A stretch of 64,000 nt of DNA. Source: Fen-1258 sp041658245 (lineage in GTDB: Bacteria > Bacteroidota > Ignavibacteria > Ignavibacteriales > Melioribacteraceae). The position numbers were made by a program, and so were the translations under genes. How positions within the stretch are numbered: the stretch's first letter is position 1; each line of letters opens with the position of its first letter. The stretch spans positions 1 through 64,000 of the forward strand of contig JBBAAM010000008.1 in the NCBI GenBank assembly GCA_041658245.1, in the 5' to 3' direction. Below are positions 8,191 to 16,423 of the stretch, piece by piece. The notes under the pieces were generated by a model. That model did no database searches and was not told the origin of the DNA. It worked only from the letters and a program-made list of their open reading frames with translations.

Positions 8191-9123
8191 ATGGCAGTAA
8201 ATATGAAAGGGAAAAGTTTATTAGAAATTAATCATCTCACGTTAGAAGAGATTTATCAAATATTTGATTTAAGTGCTGTATTAAAACAGAAAAGATTAAC
8301 CGGTGAACCTCATCGTACACTAGAAGGGAAGAAATTGGGAATGATCTTTTCAAAACCATCAACAAGAACTCGTGTTTCTTTTGAAGTTGGGATTTACGAG
8401 CTCGGTGGTTACGGAATGTTCTTCAATCAAAATGATTTACAGTTGAAAAAAAGTGAAAGCGTATCCGATACAGCCAAAGTTCTTTCTCGTTATCTTGATG
8501 GAATAATGATCAGAACTTTCGATCATCAAGATGTTGTTGATCTAGCAAAGTATGGTTCAATACCAATAATTAACGGATTAACAGATCTGCATCATCCTTG
8601 TCAAGTTCTTACTGATTTGTTTACTATTCTTGAGAAGAAAAGAACTTTGCGCGGTCTAAAATTAGCTTATATCGGCGACGGCAATAACATGGCGCATAGT
8701 TTACTTCACGGCTGTTCAAAAGTTGGAATGGATATTTCCATTGCTTCCCCTTCCGGTTACAAACCTTTGGATTCTGTTGTAAATGAATCGAAAGCGAATG
8801 CAAAGTATATGGGAAGCAAGATCGAGATTTTTGACAAACCGATTGATGCCGTAAAAAATGCTGATATTATTTATACTGATGTTTGGGCAAGCATGGGACA
8901 AGAAAAAGAAGCTGAAGAACGAAAGAAAGAATTTGCGGGTTTTCAAGTGAATGCAGAAATGGTAAAACATGCAAAAGAGGATTATCTATTCATGCATTGT
9001 TTACCTGCACATCGCGGTGATGAAGTAACTGATGAAATTTGTGACTCGGCTAATTCAGTAATTTTTGATGAAGCGGAAAACAGATTACATGTTCAGAAAG
9101 CAATTATGGCTTTATTGATGTAA
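8191..9123 (+). CDS. argF: Ornithine carbamoyltransferase
   Basis: A 310-aa enzyme forming citrulline and phosphate from ornithine and carbamoyl phosphate, or the reverse in catabolism. Carbamoyl-phosphate-binding SKPSTRTRVSFE is at about 55-66, HHPCQ (about 134-138) is present, and the ornithine-loop HCLPAHRG sits near the C-terminus. RBS AAGGTGG lies 5-6 nt before the ATG. It follows carbamate kinase and a carbamoyltransferase, forming a carbamoyl-phosphate neighbourhood. Whether it is anabolic or catabolic cannot be decided from sequence alone. Confidence 0.96.
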   Translation: MAVNMKGKSLLEINHLTLEEIYQIFDLSAVLKQKRLTGEPHRTLEGKKLGMIFSKPSTRTRVSFEVGIYELGGYGMFFNQNDLQLKKSESVSDTAKVLSRYLDGIMIRTFDHQDVVDLAKYGSIPIINGLTDLHHPCQVLTDLFTILEKKRTLRGLKLAYIGDGNNMAHSLLHGCSKVGMDISIASPSGYKPLDSVVNESKANAKYMGSKIEIFDKPIDAVKNADIIYTDVWASMGQEKEAEERKKEFAGFQVNAEMVKHAKEDYLFMHCLPAHRGDEVTDEICDSANSVIFDEAENRLHVQKAIMALLM

Positions 9124-9153
9124 ATGCCGTCATGTAATTGAGTATTGAGATAT

Positions 9154-9184
9154 GAGAAGCGTCTATGGGCGCTTCTCTTGTTTT
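9154..9184. terminator. Shared terminator between argF and the permease
   Basis: Stem GAGAAGCG (9154-9161) / CGCTTCTC (9170-9177) followed by TTGTTTT on the plus strand. The permease stop codon (TAG, complement of 9163-9165) lies in the loop, so the hairpin overlaps the 3' end of the convergent gene. Confidence 0.7.
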
Positions 9185-11013
9185 CCGTCATGATCCATGT
9201 GAAAATGAAAATTAGGAAAGATTCTGGGAAGTTTAATTATGTTGTGAATCATTATACCTGTAGAAAGACGATCCAGCCAAGATGATAAAGGCCATCCAAA
9301 ATGTAAATGAATTTCTTTTTCGTTTATTGGTATTTCATATTCGATTGTTTTCAAAACGCTTGTTATCATATCAAAAAGATTTAATCTTCTCTCGATCGCA
9401 ATCCAAAAATGATTTTCTTGAAACGGTGTGGGTGTATCTAATCTTGGTGCATAGAAACTTAAAAAGATGGAATTGCTAGGAGCTGAACTATGTTCTTCTT
9501 CCAACGGTCTTCGGAAGAAAATATTTATTTCCTTGCTCTCTATCTCGGCAATTCTAAAAACAAGATCCATAACATTTCTGGTTTTTCTTCTAACCGGTAT
9601 ATCTGGTGCTCGATAACGCGATATTCTAATTCCCAAGATCAATACAACCATAGTAATAATAAACCATAGCGTTGTTCCGTATGGTCTGGCAATCATTATA
9701 TAAATCAAAGTACTTACTAAAACAAAAAAGAGAATGAGAGTACCAAATTTTGAAGTGTGATAAGTAATTTCCTTAGTCCCTTTAGAATAACGGTACTTTA
9801 ATAAACTTCCTGTATTTATAGCAAAACTTGCAACAAGACCAACAGCATACATTTCTGCAAGCACTGCCTGGCTGCCGCTTGTAATTACTAAAATTATACT
9901 ATAAAATATTGCATTGACGAAATGAATTCTGTACAAAGATTGTTTCTTGTTTACGTGAATAAGCCAGCTGAAGTTGTATTTCTCTGCGACTTTTTCAATT
10001 AACTCTGCCGAAGCTACCATTGCAGTATTAACTGCCAATATTAATGTAATGCTCGCCAGTACACCAACTATAATTCCAAAAAATTCTCCGTTCACTTTTG
10101 ATGCAAATGTAGGAATCAAATCTGTTTCATGTTTGGAAAGATTTATTCCTGAAGAAAGAGCGAATAATGCGATGAGCGGTGTTACAATTCCAACCGTTAG
10201 CGCTAAAAAAAGATATGCCTTACGTATCTGCTTCCAGTCCTTCACAAGAGAAGCAGTTTGCAATACAGATTCAATTCCGGAATAAGCGAGAATACAACTT
10301 CCAATACCAATTATTAAATTTTCATAAGCTATGAATGGATTTTGTCCAATAAAATCTGCAGAGAATGAATGAAAACTATCTCCGAGAATGGCAACGGAGT
10401 TCGAATCCAAACTTGCGGCACCTCCTACGAGAAGGTTAACAAGGACAAAGGCAACGAATACAAAAATTAAAAAATTAAACCTCGCATTTTCTTTTATACC
10501 GATGATGTTTAGACCGGTTATTAAACCAATAACTCCAAACTTGAGAAAAAATCTCATCTCAGGACCAATCCCAAGGAAGTAAGTTCCATTCTCAACTGCA
10601 CTCACTGTGGAGATCGTAGCTGTAAGAATGTAATCTACAAGTATTGATGAAATTGCAACAAAAGAAAATGTAGGACCAAGAACTAGATACGAAAAAGAGT
10701 AAACTCCTCCGCCGCGAATATTATTTTTCTCAAGGATTTCTCCAATTTCCACCATTCGTGTTGAAAGAAATCGAATAAGTACAGAGGTTAGTGCAATGTA
10801 AAAAATTGCTTTGATGCCGATAAAACGGAAAGCTTCAAATGGGGCATAATAGATTGATGTTAATTCATCCATCAAAGTAATTATACCAACAGCAAGCCAG
10901 GTCAGCATCCACTTGCCGTTATAGAGAAAAGAGAGGAATTCTTTTTTACGGGTGATATATACGAAAGCGGCAACCAACCCAAGGTTGGCAACAATAAATG
11001 AGAATGTTTCCAT
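9163..11013 (-). CDS. APC-superfamily amino acid permease with soluble C-terminal extension
   Basis: A 616-aa membrane protein. The first ~480 residues contain about 12 hydrophobic segments in the pattern of amino-acid/polyamine/organocation transporters, including the first-helix-type GGGVYSFSYLVLGPTFSF and the block GIGSCILAYSGIESVLQ. The last ~120 residues (from RISRYRAPDI) are hydrophilic and end with a His/Asp-rich tail (HFHMDHDG); typical APC permeases are about 450-500 aa, so this domain is extra. Substrate cannot be assigned. The gene is convergent with argF and shares its terminator hairpin. No strong RBS precedes the ATG at 11013. Confidence 0.8.
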   Translation of the reverse strand: METFSFIVANLGLVAAFVYITRKKEFLSFLYNGKWMLTWLAVGIITLMDELTSIYYAPFEAFRFIGIKAIFYIALTSVLIRFLSTRMVEIGEILEKNNIRGGGVYSFSYLVLGPTFSFVAISSILVDYILTATISTVSAVENGTYFLGIGPEMRFFLKFGVIGLITGLNIIGIKENARFNFLIFVFVAFVLVNLLVGGAASLDSNSVAILGDSFHSFSADFIGQNPFIAYENLIIGIGSCILAYSGIESVLQTASLVKDWKQIRKAYLFLALTVGIVTPLIALFALSSGINLSKHETDLIPTFASKVNGEFFGIIVGVLASITLILAVNTAMVASAELIEKVAEKYNFSWLIHVNKKQSLYRIHFVNAIFYSIILVITSGSQAVLAEMYAVGLVASFAINTGSLLKYRYSKGTKEITYHTSKFGTLILFFVLVSTLIYIMIARPYGTTLWFIITMVVLILGIRISRYRAPDIPVRRKTRNVMDLVFRIAEIESKEINIFFRRPLEEEHSSAPSNSIFLSFYAPRLDTPTPFQENHFWIAIERRLNLFDMITSVLKTIEYEIPINEKEIHLHFGWPLSSWLDRLSTGIMIHNIIKLPRIFPNFHFHMDHDGKQEKRP

Positions 11014-11138
11014 AGATGTTATAAAATTGTCGGTGGAAACTTAACAAATTTTCTTAGTATGCAATAATTATTATTTAAAATGAAATTAACGTTTGAGTTT
11101 TACTCAAAAATATTTATTTTTACGCCTCAATTTAAGGC

Positions 11139-11211
11139 GGGCAGATAGCTCAGTCGGTAGAGCAAAGGACTGAAAATCCTTGTGTCGGCGGTTCGATTCC
11201 GTCTCTGCCCA
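11139..11211 (+). tRNA. tRNA-Phe (anticodon GAA)
   Basis: Acceptor GGGCAGA/TCTGCCC, D arm TAGCTCAGTCGGTAGAGCA, anticodon stem AAGGA/TCCTT with loop CTGAAAA (anticodon GAA), T arm GGTTCGATTCC, discriminator A. CCA is not encoded (CAC follows). A short perfect dyad, TTTGAGT/ACTCAAA (11092-11108), lies about 30 bp upstream. Confidence 0.96.
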
Positions 11212-11218
11212 CACTTTA

Positions 11219-11254
11219 GTTGCGAACTTTTAACGGGTTCGCAACTTTTGTTTT
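11219..11254 (+). terminator. Rho-independent terminator after tRNA-Phe
   Basis: Nine-bp perfect stem GTTGCGAAC (11219-11227) / GTTCGCAAC (11237-11245), followed by TTTTGTTTT. It lies 8 bp after the tRNA. Confidence 0.85.
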
Positions 11255-11551
11255 AAACAGAACTGAGTCCACTTTAATATCATTTCCGGCTTCGGCGGAT
11301 TGTCATTCTGAATGAAGCGGTAGCGAAATGAAGAATCTGGTTTTAGATTCTTCGCGGAGTTTACACTGAACGACCTGCCTGCCGGTTTATACCGAAGGTA
11401 TGCAGGCAGGAGTGAATGTGCTGTTGGCAAACCTTGAAGGTCAAACGAAGATGGTATAGCGAAGACCTTCAAGGTTTGCGATATTCGTTGATTTTGATTG
11501 ATTGAGTGACGTTACTTCATTAGCTTTAGCTAGAAATATAGCGGGGCACTT
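11255..11551. repeat. Repeat-filled intergenic region with two palindromes
   Basis: About 300 bp without a credible gene. It holds a GTCATTCTGAATGAAG...GAAGAATCT-type sequence of the kind widespread in Bacteroidota intergenic DNA, a GGAGTTTACACTGA(A/G)CG motif shared in opposite orientation with 19059-19075, a palindrome CCTGCCTGC (11374-11382) / GCAGGCAGG (11402-11410), and a 16-bp perfect inverted repeat GCAAACCTTGAAGGTC (11427-11442) / GACCTTCAAGGTTTGC (11464-11479). Confidence 0.7.
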
Positions 11552-13969
11552 ATGAAACGTTATTTTTACTCTCCACTAATTTTTGTTTTGTTCTTACCAG
11601 TAATTCTATACACGCAAAGTATTGGAACTGTATCTGGAAAGTTAGTTGACCAAAATGGAAATGGTCTTCCTGGGCTTCAACTAAATCTTTATATCAATCC
11701 AAATATTTATCAAACTACTTCATCATCAAACGGATCTTTTATTTTTACCAGCGTTACTGGTGTCAAAGATGAACAGCTTCCAACCGGCTATGCTGTTTCA
11801 AATAACTACCCTAACCCATTTAACCCTAAGACAAGAATTAGTATTACACTCCCAAACAGTGGGAATGTTAGAGTTGATGTTTACAACTTACTTGGTCAAA
11901 GAGTTTGTGATGAGATTGAAAAATATTTTAATGCTGGAGATAGTTATGTTGATTTAGAATTGAATGGATTGCCGAATGGTTTTTACCTTGCAAGAATAAC
12001 ATTAGATGAAAAATACACAGTTACAAAAAAGCTGATGCTCATGTATGGAAGCCAGCATTTATCTTCTTCGAGTGGAGGTTTATTTTCTCGGATAAATAAA
12101 ACAACAATGGATGGCAATTCAATACTTGATACAAATCTTGATAGTCTTGTAGCTACCAGCTCAATCATCGGGAGAAAAGCTTTTAAGAATTTGCCAAGTA
12201 TGGTAAGTAGTTCATTGAATTTGGGAAATTTAACTCTAGATAGATTTTGTGCTGGAATCCCGACTGTAACATATGCTGGCAAAACCTACCACACAATACA
12301 AATAGGAAACCAATGCTGGTTAAAAGAAAATCTTGATGTAGGAACAATGATACAAGGCATCCTAAGCGCAAACAATAACAACACAATAGAAAAATATTGT
12401 TATGACAATAATCCAAATAATTGTGCAACATACGGCGGTTTGTACCAATGGAACGAAGCGATGGCATACAGCACTACTCCCGGTACAAAAGGAATTTGCC
12501 CTGATGGCTGGCATATCCCAACATTAGCAGAGTTTCAAACATTAGGTACAACAGTAAGCAATAATTCTGAATCGTTAAAAGAAGTAGGACAAGGAGCAGG
12601 CACCAACACAAGCGGCTTTTCTGTGTTGCTTGGGGGCTTCCGCTCCTACGGTGGTGGCTTCTACAATTTAAGAATCAACGCTGGTATATGGAGTTCGACG
12701 GAGCTTGATGCAACGTACGCTTACCTTGTAGGCATGGACATCAATGGTGGTACTTTCTCCATCGGCTCTAACGGTTTAAAAGCTGATGGTGATGCTGTTC
12801 GTTGCATAAAGGACGAGTCTCTTCCACCAAGTGCACCAACATTATCAACACCTACAAATAATTCAGTTGATATTTCAGTTTCACCAACACTTAGTTGGAA
12901 TGTAGCTAACAGAGCAACAAGCTATACATTACAAGTATCAACAAACAATTCATTTTCAAGTTTTGTTTACAATCAAAGTGTGTTAAACAGTACAACTCAG
13001 CAACTATCGGGATTAAGTTACTCAACGACTTATTATTGGCGAGTAAGCGCAACGAATAATTACGGGACTTCTGTTTATTCAATTCCTTGGTCATTTACAA
13101 CACTTAGCACAGCGCCGGCAGTTCCGATATTATCATCACCAACAAATAATGCAGTTGATGTTTCGGTTTCACCGACACTTACTTGGACTGCAAGTACAAC
13201 AGCAACGAGTTATACATTGCAAGTATCTACAAAAAATGATTTTTCAACTTTAGTTATTAACCAAAGTGGATTGATAAATACAAATCAGCTAATAAGTGGA
13301 TTGTATAGTACAGCTAAATATTACTGGCAAGTAAGTGCAACTAATAGTTACGGTACATCAAATTGGTCAAACTATTGGATTTTTACAACAGTCAGTGGCC
13401 CCAGTGGCCCTTGTCCAGGAATTCCAACAGTACTATATACTGGTAAAACTTATAATACTGTTCAGATAGGAACTCAGTGCTGGTTAAAAGAAAACCTTGA
13501 TGTAGGAGCGATGATACAAGTAAACCAGAACCCAAGTAACAATGGAACAATTGAAAAGTATTGTTATGACAATAACCCAAATAATTGTGCAACTTATGGC
13601 GGCTTATACCAATGGAATGAAGCGATGGCATATAGCACAACACCCGGGGCACAAGGTATTTGTCCTACTGGCTGGCACATACCAACAAAAACGGAGTTTG
13701 AAACATTAGCAGCAACAGTTAAAAATGATGGCGAAGCATTAAAAGCAAACGGCACAAACACAAGCGGTTTTTCCGGATTGCTGGCGGGCTTCCGCTACGA
13801 CAGTGGTAACTTCTACAATTTTGGTTACGAGACTTTCTTTTGGAGTTCCACTGAGTACGATTCTAGCAGCGCGTACTATCTATCCCTGACTTATCTCCTT
13901 AATAGAAATACCTATTTTTACTATAACTATAAGGGTTACGGTTATAGTGTTCGTTGCTTAAAAGATTAG
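11552..13969 (+). CDS. Secreted protein with two FISUMP domains, two FN3-like repeats and an internal T9SS sorting domain
   Basis: An 805-aa exported protein. In order: signal peptide (1-22, FVLFLPVILYTQS), a carboxypeptidase-regulatory-like beta domain (about 25-68), a type IX secretion C-terminal-type sorting domain (79-166, NNYPNPFNPKT ... YNLLGQRV), FISUMP domain 1 (about 233-420, CWLKENLDVG ... VRCIKDE), two FN3-like repeats (about 425-515 and 520-615, each with SPTLSW/SPTLTW and YYWRVSA/YYWQVSA), and FISUMP domain 2 (about 622-805, ending SVRCLKD). The sorting domain is normally C-terminal, so its internal place is odd. The FISUMP bodies are about three-quarters identical, but the last 55 residues of each fold diverge sharply (see the variable-region entries). 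Likely a surface ligand-binding or adhesion protein; the ligand is unknown. The gene stands alone downstream of a repeat region. Confidence 0.85.
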   Translation: MKRYFYSPLIFVLFLPVILYTQSIGTVSGKLVDQNGNGLPGLQLNLYINPNIYQTTSSSNGSFIFTSVTGVKDEQLPTGYAVSNNYPNPFNPKTRISITLPNSGNVRVDVYNLLGQRVCDEIEKYFNAGDSYVDLELNGLPNGFYLARITLDEKYTVTKKLMLMYGSQHLSSSSGGLFSRINKTTMDGNSILDTNLDSLVATSSIIGRKAFKNLPSMVSSSLNLGNLTLDRFCAGIPTVTYAGKTYHTIQIGNQCWLKENLDVGTMIQGILSANNNNTIEKYCYDNNPNNCATYGGLYQWNEAMAYSTTPGTKGICPDGWHIPTLAEFQTLGTTVSNNSESLKEVGQGAGTNTSGFSVLLGGFRSYGGGFYNLRINAGIWSSTELDATYAYLVGMDINGGTFSIGSNGLKADGDAVRCIKDESLPPSAPTLSTPTNNSVDISVSPTLSWNVANRATSYTLQVSTNNSFSSFVYNQSVLNSTTQQLSGLSYSTTYYWRVSATNNYGTSVYSIPWSFTTLSTAPAVPILSSPTNNAVDVSVSPTLTWTASTTATSYTLQVSTKNDFSTLVINQSGLINTNQLISGLYSTAKYYWQVSATNSYGTSNWSNYWIFTTVSGPSGPCPGIPTVLYTGKTYNTVQIGTQCWLKENLDVGAMIQVNQNPSNNGTIEKYCYDNNPNNCATYGGLYQWNEAMAYSTTPGAQGICPTGWHIPTKTEFETLAATVKNDGEALKANGTNTSGFSGLLAGFRYDSGNFYNFGYETFFWSSTEYDSSSAYYLSLTYLLNRNTYFYYNYKGYGYSVRCLKD
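12641..12805 (+). other. Candidate variable region 1 (DGR-type) in FISUMP domain 1
   Basis: Codons for R364 to C418 of the surface protein. The stretch is dominated by NNY codons (for example TCC TAC GGT GGT GGC TTC TAC AAT). It aligns without gaps to the 55 codons at 13793-13957 with only 18 identical residues, while the sequence before the GFR boundary is highly conserved. The invariant scaffold is GF-FYN-WSS-TE-D-A-K-G-VRC. This is the layout of C-type-lectin-fold targets of diversity-generating retroelements. No template repeat or reverse transcriptase is in the window. Confidence 0.5.
13793..13957 (+). other. Candidate variable region 2 (DGR-type) in FISUMP domain 2
   Basis: The C-terminal 55 codons before the last residues LKD. 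NNY-type codons dominate (TAC GAC AGT GGT AAC TTC TAC AAT). Against variable region 1 several codons differ only at positions 1 and 2 with the third base fixed: TCC/TAC, TAC/GAC, GGT/AGT, GGC/AAC, GCT/ACT, GGT/AAT, GAT/TAT. That pattern is expected if both derive from AAC/AAT-rich template codons. Other codons also differ at position 3, so ordinary divergence contributes too. Confidence 0.5.
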
Positions 13970-14010
13970 ATTGATTATTGATGACGTACCTTAAGAAAAA
14001 ATTGGAGCTT

Positions 14011-14080
14011 AGATATACAGCTGAGCGCATATATATGTTCTCTAAATAAATAACTCGTTCAGCATAAGTTATATGCTTAA
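14011..14080. repeat. Imperfect inverted repeat upstream of the AbiGi-like gene
   Basis: GCTGAGCG (14020-14027) pairs with CGTTCAGC (14056-14063) with one G-U. Outside it ATATAC pairs with GTTATAT with one bulge. The arms flank an AT-rich loop just before the gene start. The nested box layout is reminiscent of attC-type sites but the boxes do not match the consensus well. Confidence 0.4.
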
Positions 14081-14795
14081 TATGAATCCACAAAAAAGAG
14101 ACGACTTTTCAAAATTCATAATTCATTTAACCAGAAATTATAAGAATATTTCTGCAGAGAATAATTTAATTAATATCTTAAACCAGAAATGTATTGAGGC
14201 AATAAACTTTCATTGTTTATTTAGTCCGCTAATTAAAAAGATGGATTTTAGCGATCTGCTACAAAAAAAATTTATGACTGTATGTTTTACTGAGATTCCT
14301 TTGAATCAAATAAATAAAGTAGTAGGAGATATTCCTGGAAGAAATATTCAACTTCAACCTTTTGGTTTGGTGTTTTGGCGTCATCATATTATTGACAAAG
14401 GTGGCAATCCAGCTTTATATATAAATGGAAGCAGTGACCTTAAAAAATTCTTGTTATGTAAATTCAAAGAGCAGTTTGAAAATATCAAGCTATTCAAAAA
14501 GTTAAAAGCAAAGGATTCTAATTATAGAGAGATTGTAAATTATTTTTCTCTAATAAATATCATCCAAGATAACCACGATTTTTCCTGGGAAAGGGAGTGG
14601 AGATTCAATGGTGATTTTAAATTTAATTACAGCGATTTAGTAGCAATAATTGCTGAAAATCCTGAAGAATTTTTAGAAAAATGCTCTTCTAATTTATCAG
14701 TAAGAAAAGTGGAATATATAAAAAGAATACCTATAATAAATCCTGAATGGAATTATGAAGAAATATTAGAATCTTTTGCTCTATCAATTTGGTAA
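14073..14795 (+). CDS. AbiGi-like abortive phage resistance protein (putative)
   Basis: A 240-aa AT-rich gene. The pattern SKFIIHLTR (13-21), TVCFTEIPL (69-77), FGLVFWRHH (97-105) followed by GGNPALYI (110-117), and SWEREWRF (171-178) resembles the AbiGi family. In that two-gene abortive-infection system AbiGi is regarded as the regulatory or antitoxin-like partner. No AbiGii partner is recognisable next to it; instead a DUF2130-type nuclease follows 49 bp later. ATG at 14073 or 14082 are both possible starts, neither with a strong RBS. The family call is from motif memory and is moderate. Confidence 0.55.
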   Translation: MLNMNPQKRDDFSKFIIHLTRNYKNISAENNLINILNQKCIEAINFHCLFSPLIKKMDFSDLLQKKFMTVCFTEIPLNQINKVVGDIPGRNIQLQPFGLVFWRHHIIDKGGNPALYINGSSDLKKFLLCKFKEQFENIKLFKKLKAKDSNYREIVNYFSLINIIQDNHDFSWEREWRFNGDFKFNYSDLVAIIAENPEEFLEKCSSNLSVRKVEYIKRIPIINPEWNYEEILESFALSIW

Positions 14796-14844
14796 AGTCG
14801 CATCTAACATGTTATGCATCAACAATTATAAGAGGTAAAATATT

Positions 14845-15999
14845 ATGGCAAAGAAACTTAAATGTCCCGTTTGTGGAACACCACTAAGTCAAGCGCAGTT
14901 TGATAAGGCTTTAGGTCTATGGCAAGATAAACAAGAACATATAAAACATCTTGAAGATGAACAGAAAAAATTAAAAGAGCAACAACGTCTAGTTGAAAAA
15001 AAGTATAAGGATGCTGAAAAAAAGTTCATTATAGAAAGACAAAATTTGCGCAAACAATCGACTCGGCACCTTCAAGAACAAAAATCGAAACTTCTAAATT
15101 CATTTAATCAACGAATTAAAACTGAAGTTAAGCAAGGGATTGAATTAGGTGTAAAACAACAGAAAAAAGAATTTGAAAAACAAACATCTGAATTTAAGAA
15201 AACGCAAAACAAGATGAAGCAACTTGAATCAAGTTTGAAAATATCAGCCAACAAATATGAAAAAGCTAACGAGGAAATAAAAAAACTTAAAGAACAAATA
15301 GAAAAAGGGATTACACCACAGATTGAGGGATTACTTGAAGAGAATATATTACTTGCCAAACTCAAAGAATTATATCCTCACGATAAATTTATTCATACTG
15401 GTAAAGGTGGAGATATAATTCAAATAATATTGGAGCAAAAAAAAGAGATTGGAAAAATTGTTTATGAATGTAAGAAAGTTAAAAAATATGACCCTAAATT
15501 CATCAAGCAAGCAAAAGATGCTAGAAAAATTCGAGAAGCTGATTTTGCTGTATTAGTTACAAACGCATTCCCATCAAAAAAACAATATTACTTTGTTGAA
15601 AAAACTGTTTTCGTGATAAGCCCAGTTAGTTTAGAACCAATTACATATACATTAAGAGAAAGTTTAGTTCGCATTTCAATTCTAAAAATATCTAATGAAG
15701 CAAAGCAAATTGCTGTTCAAAGAATATACGATTACCTTTCTAGCAACGACTATAATAATAGAGTTAACGATGTGTCAATTCAGTTAATAGACTTGGCGAA
15801 AGATTTGAAAAAAGAAATTGATTCTCATAGACGAACTTGGGAAAAACGTTATTCAATATATGGAAGTATCTATAAGGATGTCGGTATTATTGATTACAAA
15901 CTCAAAGACTTAGTCCGCAATAAAATTGACGGAAAACCATCTAAACAATTAGAAGCACCTAAAAGTGAGTTTGTCCAAATAAAAGAATTACAAAACTAA
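14845..15999 (+). CDS. DUF2130-like protein: zinc-knuckle, coiled coil and PD-(D/E)xK-type nuclease core
   Basis: A 384-aa protein with a CPVCG knuckle at residues 7-11, a long highly charged coiled coil (about 30-160), then a core with GKGGD (D190), IVYECK (E208, K210) and ADFAVLVTNAFP (232-243). The D...ExK spacing is that of restriction-endonuclease-like (PD-(D/E)xK) folds and the whole matches the DUF2130 layout. The C-terminal third is helical and resembles the tail of that family. The RBS AAGAGG is good. The protein is probably a nucleic-acid-binding nuclease; its target is unknown. It is closely followed (30 bp) by two further genes and so looks like part of an operon. Confidence 0.7.
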   Translation: MAKKLKCPVCGTPLSQAQFDKALGLWQDKQEHIKHLEDEQKKLKEQQRLVEKKYKDAEKKFIIERQNLRKQSTRHLQEQKSKLLNSFNQRIKTEVKQGIELGVKQQKKEFEKQTSEFKKTQNKMKQLESSLKISANKYEKANEEIKKLKEQIEKGITPQIEGLLEENILLAKLKELYPHDKFIHTGKGGDIIQIILEQKKEIGKIVYECKKVKKYDPKFIKQAKDARKIREADFAVLVTNAFPSKKQYYFVEKTVFVISPVSLEPITYTLRESLVRISILKISNEAKQIAVQRIYDYLSSNDYNNRVNDVSIQLIDLAKDLKKEIDSHRRTWEKRYSIYGSIYKDVGIIDYKLKDLVRNKIDGKPSKQLEAPKSEFVQIKELQN

Positions 16000-16029
16000 T
16001 ATCAACCAATACCAACATCCGGAGGCTTT

Positions 16030-16398
16030 ATGCTTATGATAAAAGATTTACTAGATAACCTTGAATACATTAATGCGATTGAAGGCAAAAGACAGATTTA
16101 TTATATCTATAAAGGAAAGAAATATTATTTGATTTTATCCTTCTCTTCAAAAAAAGAAAATGCTGGTAATTTCACTTTAGTGAGTTCTAAATCTGTTGAT
16201 ACAGTATACAGAAATTTTAAAAATCAAAAAGCAGTTACATCTAATGATATATTTTACAGTTCACAGACAAAAGGATTTCGCAAATATATTAACTCTCCTT
16301 TAGATGCATTGAATGTTCTATATATACTTACGGTAATAGGATTTGCTACAAAAGACAAACGATATAAAGGGAAACAATTATTTTTTAACATTAAATAA
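16030..16398 (+). CDS. Hypothetical protein
   Basis: 122 aa, basic and aromatic-rich (IYYIYKGKKYYLIL), with no membrane segment or motif that I recognise. A strong RBS (GGAGG) sits 5 nt before the ATG at 16030, and spacing to its neighbours is 30 and 25 bp, so it is expressed with the DUF2130-like and BRCT-HNH genes. The alternation of short strands and a helical C-terminus would suit a small winged-helix or adaptor protein, but that is speculation. Confidence 0.6.
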   Translation: MLMIKDLLDNLEYINAIEGKRQIYYIYKGKKYYLILSFSSKKENAGNFTLVSSKSVDTVYRNFKNQKAVTSNDIFYSSQTKGFRKYINSPLDALNVLYILTVIGFATKDKRYKGKQLFFNIK

Positions 16399-16423
16399 TG
16401 TTTACAATTATTTATAAAAACGT

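Noticed and set aside
11230..11472. 80-aa open frame on the minus strand
   Set aside because: It lies over the terminator and palindromic repeats; no RBS and no recognisable protein features.
12830..13390. CRISPR-like array in the repetitive part of the FISUMP gene
   Set aside because: The repeats are two FN3-like protein domains in one open frame, about 290 bp apart; there are no short regularly spaced repeats and no cas genes.
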